A DNA stretch of 64,000 bases, taken from contig NZ_VKKU01000001.1 of assembly GCF_007280415.1 (NCBI RefSeq), positions 496,001 through 560,000 of the forward strand, read 5' to 3'. Made by a program: the position numbers and the translations under genes. The DNA comes from Sphingorhabdus contaminans. Its GTDB lineage: Bacteria; Pseudomonadota; Alphaproteobacteria; Sphingomonadales; Sphingomonadaceae. Shown here piece by piece: positions 49,195-59,369 of this stretch. Under the pieces are notes generated by a model. The model ran no database searches. It had not been told where the DNA came from and worked only from the letters and a program-made list of their open reading frames with translations. Position 1 is the first letter of the stretch. The number at the start of each line of letters is the position of its first letter.

Positions 49195-49234
49195 CGGACA
49201 TTTCCGGGTCCAATAGAAAGCCCGGAAATGTCCG
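49195..49234 (+). terminator. Perfect 14-bp inverted repeat after pckA that includes the next start codon
   Basis: CGGACATTTCCGGG (49195-49208) and CCCGGAAATGTCCG (49221-49234) with a 12-base loop. The stem begins five bases after the pckA stop and contains the ATG (49228-49230) of the next gene and the GGA that could serve as its ribosome-binding site. There is no T-run, so it may act as attenuator, RNA-stabilising end or translation lock rather than as a classical terminator. Confidence 0.6.
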
Positions 49235-49680
49235 AATTTGAAGTCCGCCTATTCCAAGATGATGCCGCAATCGTTGCGATTGGCGAAGGCTTGCTTGCGC
49301 GCACGTTGCCCCGCGAAGCTTGGACGCATGAGGCGCACCTTGCCGCGTGCACTTGGATTGTTCGCGATCGTCCAGACATAACGCCCGAGGAAGATATGGC
49401 CGGGATCATCTCGACCTATAATGTGGCGGTGGGCGGCGTGAATGATGACAGCCAAGGCTATCACGAAACGATCACACAGGTTTATATTGCGGCGGTAAAG
49501 GCACACTTGGCTGAAGTCGAAAAGAACCTGCCACTTTGGCAGTCCGTGAACGCACTGCTTCTTTCGGAGCGGGGAGGGCGGGGGTTGCCGTTGAAATTCT
49601 ATTCGAAAGAGCGTCTTTTTTCGGTCGAGGCACGGCGAAACTTTGTCGAACCGGATTTGCTGGAATTGGAGAAAATCTAG
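49228..49680 (+). CDS. Conserved-looking cytoplasmic protein of unknown function
   Basis: 150 residues, no signal or membrane segment. It opens MSEFEVRLFQDDAAIVAIGE; distinctive parts are EAWTHEAHLAACTWIV (two His and a Glu in a helical stretch), NDDSQGYHETITQVYIAAV and the C-terminal FYSKERLFSVEARRNFVEPD. The conserved-looking polar residues suggest an enzyme or ligand-binding protein, but I know no family name with confidence. It is downstream of pckA, and its start codon sits in the stem of a perfect inverted repeat. Confidence 0.72.
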   Translation: MSEFEVRLFQDDAAIVAIGEGLLARTLPREAWTHEAHLAACTWIVRDRPDITPEEDMAGIISTYNVAVGGVNDDSQGYHETITQVYIAAVKAHLAEVEKNLPLWQSVNALLLSERGGRGLPLKFYSKERLFSVEARRNFVEPDLLELEKI

Positions 49681-49700
49681 CGGCAACACAAACGCGTCGG

Positions 49701-50279
49701 TCAGGAGACGCGCGTCCAGTCCATCCACCAATTCCATTCCCAGTTCTCCCCACCATCCTTGGACGTGGATTGGTGCCAACGGCAACTTGTGGGCGTGATC
49801 CGGTCCCATGTGCCGCGATAAAGCCAGCGCACTCCGTCCACCACTTCTTCGCTGATGAATATTCCTTCACCATCGATAAACTCGCCCTTTTGCGCCGGAT
49901 TGACGACGCCATTATAGGTGCCGGTCCAATGGTCGGCCCATTTCTTTTCCTGCGGTAGCCAGATGCGGATGCCCATTCCCATGAAGCTGCCATCGGGTTT
50001 GCGCAATTCTTCGATGCTGCCCATCCCGTCCAGAACACGATGAACCGTCGCGCCGCTATATGATTCTTCCCAGACATCGGTGGTGCCGTCTTTCAATCGC
50101 CGATGCGCGATTTTCCATTCGCCGGTTAGAAAATCAAAATCACCAATACCCTTTCCGGTTACTATTTTTTTTCCCGTCGATGAATAGTCGATGTCGTTCA
50201 TTGCCAATGCTCCCTGAGATAATAGTAACAAGCCAGCAGATCCGGTCAGAAGGAGACGTCGATTGATGGGTGCGGTCAT
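49701..50279 (-). CDS. Secreted protein of unknown function (DUF1579-like)
   Basis: 192 residues with a signal peptide containing two adjacent arginines (MTAPINRRLLLTGSAGLLLL, cleavage near GALA). Mature part: GDFDFLTGEWKIAHRRLKDG, DVWEESYSGATVHRVLDGMG, IRIWLPQEKKWADHWTGTY and ENWEWNWWMDWTRVS, the Trp-rich beta pattern of DUF1579-type proteins that are often found beside YafY-like regulators. Divergent from such a regulator gene with a palindrome between. Function unknown. Confidence 0.7.
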   Translation of the reverse strand: MTAPINRRLLLTGSAGLLLLSQGALAMNDIDYSSTGKKIVTGKGIGDFDFLTGEWKIAHRRLKDGTTDVWEESYSGATVHRVLDGMGSIEELRKPDGSFMGMGIRIWLPQEKKWADHWTGTYNGVVNPAQKGEFIDGEGIFISEEVVDGVRWLYRGTWDRITPTSCRWHQSTSKDGGENWEWNWWMDWTRVS

Positions 50280-50331
50280 TTTTTCTCCTCCTCCGCAAGT
50301 GCAGAAACGGTTCCGGCATAAACAGCTATAC

Positions 50332-50348
50332 CTGACACATCATGTCAG
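50332..50348. promoter_or_regulatory. Candidate operator CTGACA-N5-TGTCAG
   Basis: A perfect six-base inverted repeat around five bases, centred between the divergent DUF1579-like and YafY-type genes, 24 bases before the YafY start. TGACA-N5-TGTCA spacing suits a dimeric winged-helix regulator, so autoregulation by the adjacent YafY-like protein is the simplest idea. Confidence 0.55.
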
Positions 50349-50371
50349 TTATTATCGGGTAGAGGCGAAAT

Positions 50372-51337
50372 ATGCGTGCAAGCCGGCTTTTATCGATCCT
50401 AATCCTGCTGCAATTGCGGGCCCGTCTGACGGCGGAATATTTAGCCGACGAGTTCGAAGTTTCGGTCCGGACGATATATCGCGATATCGACGCGTTGAGT
50501 GCGGCCGGTGTACCGGTTTACGGTGATCGGGGGCCGGGGGGCGGATTTTCGTTATTGGACGGGTATAAAACCCGGTTGACCGGTCTCAATGCATCCGAGG
50601 CCGAAGCTATGTTGATGATCGGACTACCGGGTCAAGCGGCAGAGTTGGGATTGGGGGCAGCAACCGAACGCGCCAGAGGCAAATTGCTGGCGGCGCTTAC
50701 GCCGGAAGGCAGCGCGCTTGCCAGCCGGATCACCGGGCGGTTCCATCTCGATCCTGCTGATTGGTATCAAGCAGCCGAACCTGTTCCCTGCTTACCCGCC
50801 CTCGCGCGAGCAGTGATCGACAGTCATACGGTCTTTCTGGTCTATAAAAGCTGGAAGGGTGTGCGGGAGCGTAAAGTCGATCCTTTGGGTTTGGTTCAAA
50901 AGGGCGCAAAATGGTATCTTGTTGGCCGCGTTGACGAAAGTCTGCGGACTTATCGGGTCGGTTCGATACGAAAGATGGATGTTTTGGATCAGAGGTTTGA
51001 ACGTCCCGCCAATTTCGAACTGGCCACATATTGGTCGCAGCAGTTGCAACGTTTTGAGCAGGAGTTGCGACCCGAAGTAGCGCAGATAACTGCATCCAAT
51101 GAAGCATGTCGACGTTTGGCAGAACTGGGCGGCTATGCGGCACAGGCAGTCGCCGCCGCCACGGACGATGGGCAAGGCTGGCGTGAAATTTGCCTGCCAT
51201 TTGAAAATAGCGACCAAGGCGCCCGCCTGTTGCTTTCATTGGGTCCTGAAGTACGTGTTGAGGGGCCTGCCAGTTTACGCAAAGCAATGCGTGAAATGGC
51301 CCAAGCAGTGCTCAAGAATCTGGAGGATGTCGAATGA
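50372..51337 (+). CDS. YafY-type transcriptional regulator (HTH + WYL domains)
   Basis: 321 residues. N-terminal HTH (RASRLLSILILLQLRARLTA, VSVRTIYRDIDALSAAGVPV, YGDRGPGGGFSLLDGYKT) characteristic of HTH_11 regulators, a central helical part and a WYL domain (VFLVYKSWKGVRERKVDPLG, GAKWYLVGRVDESLRTYRVGS). WYL domains bind nucleic acids or small ligands. The adjacent secreted protein and cupin genes are the probable targets. Its TGA overlaps the cupin ATG by four bases. Confidence 0.92.
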   Translation: MRASRLLSILILLQLRARLTAEYLADEFEVSVRTIYRDIDALSAAGVPVYGDRGPGGGFSLLDGYKTRLTGLNASEAEAMLMIGLPGQAAELGLGAATERARGKLLAALTPEGSALASRITGRFHLDPADWYQAAEPVPCLPALARAVIDSHTVFLVYKSWKGVRERKVDPLGLVQKGAKWYLVGRVDESLRTYRVGSIRKMDVLDQRFERPANFELATYWSQQLQRFEQELRPEVAQITASNEACRRLAELGGYAAQAVAAATDDGQGWREICLPFENSDQGARLLLSLGPEVRVEGPASLRKAMREMAQAVLKNLEDVE

Positions 51338-51669
51338 GTCAGCCGATAATGCGCTTTAATCAGGGCGAATTGCTAGCCCAGATTGAAAAATTGCCCGAAC
51401 ATAGCCGGTTCCATTATCCGTTACGCCACGGATCCATGAAGGTGGGCATCTACGCACCGGTTGGTGTCGACGATCAAACTCCGCATAAACAGGATGAACT
51501 CTACATCATCATCTCGGGCAACGGAGTTTTTGAGCAGGAGGGCACATCGACACCCTTCGCACCGGGAGATGTTTTGTTTGTAAAGGCGGGCATAGCCCAT
51601 CGTTTCGCCGAATTTTCAGAAGACTTCAAAACATGGGTGATTTTCTGGGGACCGGACGGCGGCGAATGA
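51334..51669 (+). CDS. Cupin-domain protein
   Basis: 111 residues, single conserved cupin_2 barrel: HKQDELYIIISGNGVFEQEG (motif 1 with the metal-binding His/Glu positions) and FAPGDVLFVKAGIAHRFAEF (motif 2 with the C-terminal His). Likely a metal-dependent small enzyme or sensor. Translationally coupled to the YafY-like gene by an ATGA overlap. Confidence 0.88.
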   Translation: MSQPIMRFNQGELLAQIEKLPEHSRFHYPLRHGSMKVGIYAPVGVDDQTPHKQDELYIIISGNGVFEQEGTSTPFAPGDVLFVKAGIAHRFAEFSEDFKTWVIFWGPDGGE

Positions 51670-51696
51670 CGATACACAATGTGCGATCGTCACGTC

Positions 51697-52149
51697 TTAT
51701 GGAGTGATCCCCTCCACAAGCAATACGGCACCATCTGCCCCCGTTACGCGAACGCGAGACCCGAGAGCAGCGTCGGTTCCGCGTGCTGCCCAAACGGAGT
51801 CGCCGACTTTGACCCGTCCATGACCATCGGCAATTTCTTCCACCACGGTGACAATTTCACCTGTCAGGCGCGCGCCACGGTCATTCAGTTTCGGATCGTC
51901 CGTTTCGATCGGGTTGTTCGCAAGAAATTTTTTGCCTGCAAAGACAGTGAGCACTGATAGAACAGCAAACATTGCCACCTGATAAGCGACGGTGATTGGC
52001 AGGAAATAGTCGAGTACACCGACAATGATGGCGGCAAGGCCAAGCCACATCAGAAAGAAGCCTGGCGCGACCATTTCGGCCGCGCCAAGGATCAGGCCGA
52101 GCGAAAGCCAGAACCAGTGGGTAGATATGCTATCAAGCCATTCGGCCAT
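51697..52149 (-). CDS. NfeD-family membrane protein (short form)
   Basis: 150 residues: two or three membrane helices (HWFWLSLGLILGAAEMVAPG, MWLGLAAIIVGVLDYFL, AMFAVLSVLTVFAGKKFL) and a C-terminal OB-fold (RLTGEIVTVVEEIADGHGRV ... SVWAARGTDAALGSRVRVTG). The short form lacks the ClpP-like protease domain. It follows an SPFH protein gene after 59 bases, the usual pairing; the two are thought to act together in membrane microdomains. Confidence 0.9.
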   Translation of the reverse strand: MAEWLDSISTHWFWLSLGLILGAAEMVAPGFFLMWLGLAAIIVGVLDYFLPITVAYQVAMFAVLSVLTVFAGKKFLANNPIETDDPKLNDRGARLTGEIVTVVEEIADGHGRVKVGDSVWAARGTDAALGSRVRVTGADGAVLLVEGITP

Positions 52150-52208
52150 GCTGAAACTCCTGTTGCCTAATGCGTGTGCCTCGCCCCTTCGGGGGCTTTA
52201 TCGGGACA

Positions 52209-53123
52209 TTATTTGTCTTTGGTTGCCAATGCCTCTTTTGCCAGCTCGCCAATGCCACCCAGGGTTCCAATTAACTGTGTTGCTTCAACGGGGAACAGGA
52301 TCGTTTTGGCATTTGGCGAAGTTGCAAATTGGCTGACGGCTTCGGTATATTTTTGTGCGATAAAGTAGTTCAGCGCTTGCGTACCCGATGAGGCGATTGA
52401 CTCTGAAACCATCACGGTCGCTTTTGCTTCTGCCTCCGCCTCACGTTCGCGAGCTTCTGCATCGCGGAATGCGGCTTCTTTACGACCTTCGGCCTGTAAT
52501 ATCTGGCTTTGCTTTTCGCCTTCGGCACGCAAAATTTCTGCTGCCCGCAAACCCTCGGCTTCCAATATCTGGGCCCGCTTTTCACGTTCTGCCTTCATCT
52601 GGCGCGCCATTGCATTGCTGATGTCAGCGGGCGGGCGGATATCTTTCACTTCGACGCGGGTAATCTTTACACCCCACGGACTGGTTGCATGATCCACCAC
52701 AGACAACAGGCGACCATTGATATCGTCGCGCTTTGACAAGGTTTCGTCGAGGTCCATGCTGCCCATAACGGTACGCAAATTTGTCGTCGTGATCTGCATG
52801 ATCGCCACATAAAGGTCGCTGACTTCGTAAGCGGCTTTTGCGGCGTCCAGCACCTGAAAAAACACGACAGCGTCGACGCCAACCATGGCGTTGTCCTTGG
52901 TGATGATTTCCTGTCCCGGAATATCGAGCACCTGTTCCATCATGTTCACTTTGCGCCCGACGCGATCAAAGAAGGGTATGATAATGGTCAAGCCGGGCTG
53001 GGCGGCGTGGGTGAAGCGCCCGAAGCGTTCAATTGTGTACACAAATCCCTGTTGTACGACCGTTACCCCCATCATCACAAAAATGATGACGATCAGCACC
53101 AGAAAGCCGAAAAAATATTCCAT
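52209..53123 (-). CDS. SPFH/band-7 (QmcA/stomatin-like) membrane protein
   Basis: 304 residues from the ATG at 53123, which is preceded by a GGAGGG ribosome-binding site. One N-terminal membrane segment (YFFGFLVLIVIIFVMMGVTV), the SPFH domain (VVQQGFVYTIERFGRFTHAA, DNAMVGVDAVVFFQVLD, RVEVKDIRPPADISNAM) and a charged coiled-coil tail rich in Ala/Glu/Lys (AREREAEAEAKATVM). Scaffolding of membrane proteases or microdomains is its family role. Partner of the NfeD gene downstream. Confidence 0.93.
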   Translation of the reverse strand: MEYFFGFLVLIVIIFVMMGVTVVQQGFVYTIERFGRFTHAAQPGLTIIIPFFDRVGRKVNMMEQVLDIPGQEIITKDNAMVGVDAVVFFQVLDAAKAAYEVSDLYVAIMQITTTNLRTVMGSMDLDETLSKRDDINGRLLSVVDHATSPWGVKITRVEVKDIRPPADISNAMARQMKAEREKRAQILEAEGLRAAEILRAEGEKQSQILQAEGRKEAAFRDAEAREREAEAEAKATVMVSESIASSGTQALNYFIAQKYTEAVSQFATSPNAKTILFPVEATQLIGTLGGIGELAKEALATKDK

Positions 53124-53263
53124 GAAATTCCCTCCGTTTGACCTGAAACAGATTGTCGTAAATATGGCATCACTTGCCAAGGAAAATCGGTTTGCCTCGA
53201 AGAATAATCGTCGCAGAAGATGTGCTGTCCATTTCCAGTTAAAATGGGGTTTTGAATAGTTTT

Positions 53264-54091
53264 ATGAAATCCATCGATCGTTTGAAGTTCGTTCGCTCGG
53301 CGCTTTACGTGCCGGCATCCAATGCGCGTGCGCTTGAAAAGGCGCTGGGTTTGTCTGCCGATATGATTATCGTCGATCTGGAAGATGCGGTTCCCGAAGA
53401 TGCAAAGGCGCAAGCAAGGAACGCCGCATTGGCTTATGCGAAAGCCGGTGTGGGAAACCGACTGCTGGCCATTCGTGCCAATGCTTTTGACAGCGCCCAT
53501 CATGCGGACGATGTGGCAGCGCTTAAAAATTGTGCTGCCGACTTCGTGGTGTTGCCGAAAGTCGAGGATGTATCCGAGATTTCAGATTTCGGCGTCCCGT
53601 TGCTTGCGATGGTTGAAACGCCGAAGGGCCTTTTTAACGCTCGGTCGATTGCGGGACATCCAACTGTCGCCGGACTTATTGCCGGTATCAATGATATCGC
53701 GGCCCAAACTGGGATACGACCCGGTCCAAATCGGGAGGGGCTGGAGCTGTCACTGCAGATGATCGTGCTGGCGGCTTCGGAATTCGGAAAGCCACGCTTT
53801 GACGGCGTGTGCAACCGGCTGGATGACCTTGATGGATTTGATGCCGAATGTCGCCAGGGGGCGACCTTCGGATTCACAGGGAAAACCCTTATCCATCCCA
53901 ACCAGATTAGTTCCGCAAATGCGGCCTTCGGCCCAAGTGCGTCGGCCATTGCCGAAGCGGAAGAACTGATTGCGGCGAGCCGAGGCGGGGCACAGCGATT
54001 TAAGGGTCGCATGATTGAATCGATGCATGTAGAGGAGGCTAAATTGACGATAGAACGTTCCCGACATGCGATGGGTGACGTCATCGATTAG
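53264..54091 (+). CDS. HpcH/HpaI or CitE-like CoA-ester lyase
   Basis: 275 residues from the ATG at 53264 (a TTG four codons upstream is unlikely). TIM barrel of the CitE family: SALYVPASNARALEKALGL, DMIIVDLEDAVPEDAKAQAR (metal-binding Glu/Asp), LLAIRANAFDS, VDLPKVE-like FVVLPKVEDVSE, LLAMVETPKGLFNARSIA, and GKTLIHPNQISSAN, the C-terminal CoA-side motif. Probable substrates are malyl-, methylmalyl- or citramalyl-CoA; which one cannot be seen. No other citrate lyase subunits are nearby. Confidence 0.9.
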   Translation: MKSIDRLKFVRSALYVPASNARALEKALGLSADMIIVDLEDAVPEDAKAQARNAALAYAKAGVGNRLLAIRANAFDSAHHADDVAALKNCAADFVVLPKVEDVSEISDFGVPLLAMVETPKGLFNARSIAGHPTVAGLIAGINDIAAQTGIRPGPNREGLELSLQMIVLAASEFGKPRFDGVCNRLDDLDGFDAECRQGATFGFTGKTLIHPNQISSANAAFGPSASAIAEAEELIAASRGGAQRFKGRMIESMHVEEAKLTIERSRHAMGDVID

Positions 54092-54108
54092 CCTGGAGCG
54101 GAAATTAG

Positions 54109-55593
54109 ATGCGCCTGTTTTTGAGAGCGGTTTTTGCGGTAGTAGTTCTTGGTGTTTCTGTTCCTGCACTCGCCAAAGGCGTGAGCGAAACCGATTTGCG
54201 TGAACATATTGCTGTACTGGCGAGCGACGAATTCGAAGGTCGCAAACCGGGTACCGAGGGCGAAGCAAAAACCGTCAAATATATTGCCGAGCAATGGGCC
54301 AAGGCGGGGCTCAAACCTGCCGCCGGTGACGGTAGCTGGTTCGAACCTGTGCCGTTAATCCAGCGCGGACGTGGTGATGCGACCTATGCCTTCAATGCAA
54401 AGGGAAGAAAACTGCGGATTGTGTCCGACGAAATCGTCCTGATTGGCAAGGAAGCTGCCTACGCCAAAAATGATCTGCCGGTTGTGTTTACTGGCATAGG
54501 CGTCAAATCGGACGGAAGCGTGGGTGCCGATGTGGCGGGCAAACTTGCTCTGGTGCTTTTCGAAGCAGACAATGCTCCTGCAAAGATGAAGTCGCCCCGC
54601 GCACGGCGGGAGGCATTGATCGAAGCAGGGGCCGAAGGCGTGATCTTTGTTGGCGATAGCCAGGGCAATTGGCCGACTTTGCGGCGTCAACTGCTATCGC
54701 GTCCAATAGGATTGGAAAGCCGTGAAAAGCGGGCGAATCTCGAAGGTGCCATCAGTTCCGAATTTGCGGTCGCGATGGTGACCGCGGCGGGACGTGACTG
54801 GGATAAACTTCGTGCGCATGCGAAGGGCGCCGATTATGCGGGTGAGTCGTTGGGTGTAGAGGCTGACTTCAACGTCACGACCGACATTTACCGTTTCAAA
54901 AGCTCCAATGTGATTGGGAAGCTTGCCGGAAAGAAGAAAGGCAGCGGTGCTGTGCTCTATATGGGGCATTGGGACCATCTCGGTATCTGCGCGCCCGAAG
55001 ATGCACCGGACCGGATCTGCAACGGAGCCGTCGATAATGCGAGCGGTATCGCCGTACTGACCGAAGTCGCCCAACGGCTGGCCAAGAAGCGTCATGACCG
55101 TGATATCTATTTCATTGCCACCACAGCGGAGGAAAGCGGACTTTTGGGGGCTTACGCCTATGCGGATAAGCCGGTCTTCCCGCTGGAGGATATCGTCATC
55201 TCGCTCAACGTCGACACGATTGCAATTGCACCACGCAATTCCAAAGTCGCCATAATCGGCCGCGGCACGACATCGCTGGATGCTACGGTAGAGGCAGTTG
55301 CGCGCAAGACGGGCAGAGCCATTGAAAGCTCGACTGATGCGAATGATTTCATCCAGCGCCAGGATGGTTGGGCTTTGGCACAAAAGGGCGTGCCTGCATT
55401 GATGGTGGGCGGCTCCTTTGCCGATCTTGACCTGATGCAGAAATTCCTGGGCAGCGATTATCACGGACCAAATGACGAGTTGACGGACCAGACCGAACTG
55501 GGTGGTGCGGCCGAGGACGCGGACCTTCACATTGCGCTTGGGAACTATTTTGCCGATACGCGCAAATATAAAGCTGCGAAGGCTGGCGAATAG
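54109..55593 (+). CDS. Secreted M28-family zinc peptidase with PA domain
   Basis: 494 residues with signal peptide MRLFLRAVFAVVVLGVSVPA (cleavage near ALA). Metal ligands: MGHWDHLG (His/Asp), NGAVDNASGIAV (bridging Asp), TTAEESGLLGAYA (catalytic Glu and metal Glu), LNVDTIA (Asp) and DYHGPNDEL (His). A protease-associated insertion (VVFTGIGVKSDGSVGADVAG, AGAEGVIFVGDS) precedes the catalytic half. Outer aminopeptidase or carboxypeptidase for peptide uptake. Confidence 0.93.
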   Translation: MRLFLRAVFAVVVLGVSVPALAKGVSETDLREHIAVLASDEFEGRKPGTEGEAKTVKYIAEQWAKAGLKPAAGDGSWFEPVPLIQRGRGDATYAFNAKGRKLRIVSDEIVLIGKEAAYAKNDLPVVFTGIGVKSDGSVGADVAGKLALVLFEADNAPAKMKSPRARREALIEAGAEGVIFVGDSQGNWPTLRRQLLSRPIGLESREKRANLEGAISSEFAVAMVTAAGRDWDKLRAHAKGADYAGESLGVEADFNVTTDIYRFKSSNVIGKLAGKKKGSGAVLYMGHWDHLGICAPEDAPDRICNGAVDNASGIAVLTEVAQRLAKKRHDRDIYFIATTAEESGLLGAYAYADKPVFPLEDIVISLNVDTIAIAPRNSKVAIIGRGTTSLDATVEAVARKTGRAIESSTDANDFIQRQDGWALAQKGVPALMVGGSFADLDLMQKFLGSDYHGPNDELTDQTELGGAAEDADLHIALGNYFADTRKYKAAKAGE

Positions 55594-55635
55594 AGGCCTT
55601 ACTGTTTACATGGGCCGCCACGAATCGAACGATAA

Positions 55636-57120
<1,485 letters not shown>

Positions 57121-57123
57121 TCC

Positions 57124-58305
57124 ATGAGGCCGGCAGCGCGTCTGCAATCGGCAATTGAATTGCTCGACGCGATACTTGTCGCGGCGAAAGATGGTGGGGC
57201 ATCTGCCGACCAGTTGGCTAAATCTTTCTTTGCCGAGCGGCGGTATGCAGGCTCGAAAGACCGCAGGGCCGTGCGTGATCTGGCATGGCGGGCGATCCGT
57301 CGCTTTGGTGAACCGCCGCCAAGCGCGCGTTCCGCCTTCATTGCCCTTGCCGACGAAGATGCAGAGATTGCGGCCTTGTTTGATGGTAGCGATTACGGTC
57401 CCGCCGCGATTGGGCCTCAGGAGCAGCGCGCACAGGGCGGACCTTTGCCGGCATGGATACTGCCACATCTCAGCATCCTGGTCGATGATTCCGAGCGACC
57501 TGCGCTGCTCGACCGTGCTCCGCTCGATATCCGGGTCAATGCGTTAAAGGCAACGCGCGAAGAGGTGGTTCGGCAACTGCCGGAGGCAGAGATATTACAT
57601 CAATCGCCCTATGCACTGCGTCTTCCGGCCGGATTTCCGGTCGACAACCATCCGCTGTTTGCCGCTGGCCTCGCTGAAATTCAGGATTTGGGCAGCCAAC
57701 TGATCGTCGACGCCTGCGCCGCAGTCGCCGGAATGACCGCGCTGGACTTATGTGCAGGGGCTGGCGGAAAAACACTGGCATTGGCCGCGGCAATGCAAAA
57801 TAAGGGCACGTTGATTGCGTGCGATACCAACAGGAATCGCCTCCAAAAGCTTCAGCCACGTCAAATACGGGCTGGTGTATCCAATATCCAAACACAGTTG
57901 CTCGACCCGGGGCGTGAAACTGACATGCTTTCTAAATATTCGGGGGAGTGTGATCTTGTTCTGATCGACGCCCCCTGTTCGGGTAGCGGAACTTGGCGTC
58001 GTAATCCTGAAACGCGATGGCGTCTTAATCCCCAGCGGCTTGAACGCGTATGCGCCGACCAAGAAAAGATACTGAATATTGGCGCAGAATTGGTCGCGTC
58101 TGGTGGACATCTTGTATATGCTGTATGCTCGATCTTAGCGGATGAAGGCAGGGGGCAAGTGAACAAGTTTCTGGACACACATCCTGATTGGCGTGCCGTT
58201 GATCCCTGTGTGGTTGCGGGCCGAACGGAAGGTGCAGGAATTCTGTTGACCCCGAACCATGATGGATCCGACGGATTTTTCTTCGCGCGACTTAAGAAGT
58301 TGTGA
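57124..58305 (+). CDS. rsmB: 16S rRNA (cytosine-C5)-methyltransferase, RsmB-like
   Basis: 393 residues. N-terminal NusB-like helical domain (LAKSFFAERRYAGSKDRRAV) and C-terminal NOP2/Sun methyltransferase: DLCAGAGGKTLALAAAM (SAM loop), ACDTNRNRLQKLQ, VLIDAPCSGSGTWRRNPETR (first conserved Cys) and YAVCSILADEGRGQ (second, nucleophile-type Cys). The usual TCS before the nucleophile is VCS here. Directly behind guaB with a three-base gap. Confidence 0.9.
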   Translation: MRPAARLQSAIELLDAILVAAKDGGASADQLAKSFFAERRYAGSKDRRAVRDLAWRAIRRFGEPPPSARSAFIALADEDAEIAALFDGSDYGPAAIGPQEQRAQGGPLPAWILPHLSILVDDSERPALLDRAPLDIRVNALKATREEVVRQLPEAEILHQSPYALRLPAGFPVDNHPLFAAGLAEIQDLGSQLIVDACAAVAGMTALDLCAGAGGKTLALAAAMQNKGTLIACDTNRNRLQKLQPRQIRAGVSNIQTQLLDPGRETDMLSKYSGECDLVLIDAPCSGSGTWRRNPETRWRLNPQRLERVCADQEKILNIGAELVASGGHLVYAVCSILADEGRGQVNKFLDTHPDWRAVDPCVVAGRTEGAGILLTPNHDGSDGFFFARLKKL

Positions 58306-58310
58306 TAGTG

Positions 58311-58868
58311 ATGCAACTTAAACAGATTTGGACATTAATTATGCGTTTTTCTCCGGCTGCGATTGCACTTTCACTTAGCTTTGCCATGATTTCCAGTGCG
58401 GGAATTGGAAGTCGCGCCGACGATGATATCGATCCTCAATCCATTGCCTTGTTGCAATCGGGGCAAGAGGCAATGAAGACGGGTAAAGTTGAAGAAGCCA
58501 TTGATTGGTATGAAACAGCTCTTGCAGTCGATCCACGCAATCGCGCTGCTTATATCGCCATGGCGGAAGCGGTGCGCAAGCAGGGCCTGAATGGCAAAGC
58601 GATCCGATTCTACAAAGAGGCACTCGAAATTGATCCCAACGATCAACTCGCCTTGGGTGGCCAAGCCGAAGCAATGATTGCCAAAGGTGCGATTGAACCT
58701 GCACGGAAAAATATTGCGCGCTTAAAAATGTTGTGCCGTAGCGATTGCGGCATAGTCGACAAGCTCGCTTTAGCCGCCACCAAAGCTAGCGAAAAGCCAC
58801 AACTTCAGGCGAGCGCTCTTGAAATCAAACCAACAGTTGGTGAGGCGCCAAAATCCCAACCCAATTGA
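58311..58868 (+). CDS. Secreted TPR-repeat protein
   Basis: 185 residues from the ATG at 58311; an ATG at 58341 (MRFSPAAIALSLSFAMISSA) would give a more usual signal peptide, and a GTG at 58302 overlaps the rsmB stop. After the signal, at least two tetratricopeptide units: QSGQEAMKTGKVEEAIDWYE / TALAVDPRNRAAYIAMAEAV and GLNGKAIRFYKEALEIDPND. A Cys pair (MLCRSDCG) and a variable tail follow. Scaffold role likely; partner unknown. Convergent with rppH. Confidence 0.75.
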   Translation: MQLKQIWTLIMRFSPAAIALSLSFAMISSAGIGSRADDDIDPQSIALLQSGQEAMKTGKVEEAIDWYETALAVDPRNRAAYIAMAEAVRKQGLNGKAIRFYKEALEIDPNDQLALGGQAEAMIAKGAIEPARKNIARLKMLCRSDCGIVDKLALAATKASEKPQLQASALEIKPTVGEAPKSQPN

Positions 58869-58883
58869 TCTGTCGGATTAAGG

Positions 58884-59369
58884 TCAGATCAAATCGCCAA
58901 ATTCCGTCACGAGACTTTCGTACAAACGTTTTTTGAACGGGACGATCAGTTGGGGCAGCCTTTCGGGACTCACCCATTGCCAGCGCGAAAACTCGGGGTG
59001 GTCGGTTTCGATGTTTATATCGCTGTCTTTTCCCTTGAATCGCATCAAAAACCACCACTGGCGCTGCCCGCGATATTTGCCCTTCCAGATTTTTCCGAGC
59101 AGCTCGTCCGGTAAATCATAAAAATGCTCGTTACGGCTGCGGGCGATCACATCGACAAGTTCCGGCGCAATGCCGGTTTCTTCTACCAATTCGCGCAGCG
59201 CAGCTTTTTCGGCGTCTTCACCTTCATCAATCCCGCCCTGGGGCATTTGCCAGGCATCACCTTCCGGAGCTTTGTCAATGCGCTGACCTACAAAAACCTT
59301 CCCTTCGGTATTGGCAAGCATGATTCCCGCGCAAGGGCGGTACGGTAATTCTGCAAATTTCGGGTTCAT
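58884..59369 (-). CDS. rppH: RNA pyrophosphohydrolase RppH
   Basis: Removes pyrophosphate from 5'-triphosphate RNA, triggering RNase E decay. 161 residues: RPCAGIMLANTEGKVFVGQR, the Nudix box GGIDEGEDAEKAALRELVEE followed by TGI (45-67), LPDELLGKIWKGKYRGQRQWW and SRWQWVSPERLPQLIV. The ATG overlaps the stop of the esterase gene by four bases, so it is read from that transcript. Confidence 0.95.
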   Translation of the reverse strand: MNPKFAELPYRPCAGIMLANTEGKVFVGQRIDKAPEGDAWQMPQGGIDEGEDAEKAALRELVEETGIAPELVDVIARSRNEHFYDLPDELLGKIWKGKYRGQRQWWFLMRFKGKDSDINIETDHPEFSRWQWVSPERLPQLIVPFKKRLYESLVTEFGDLI

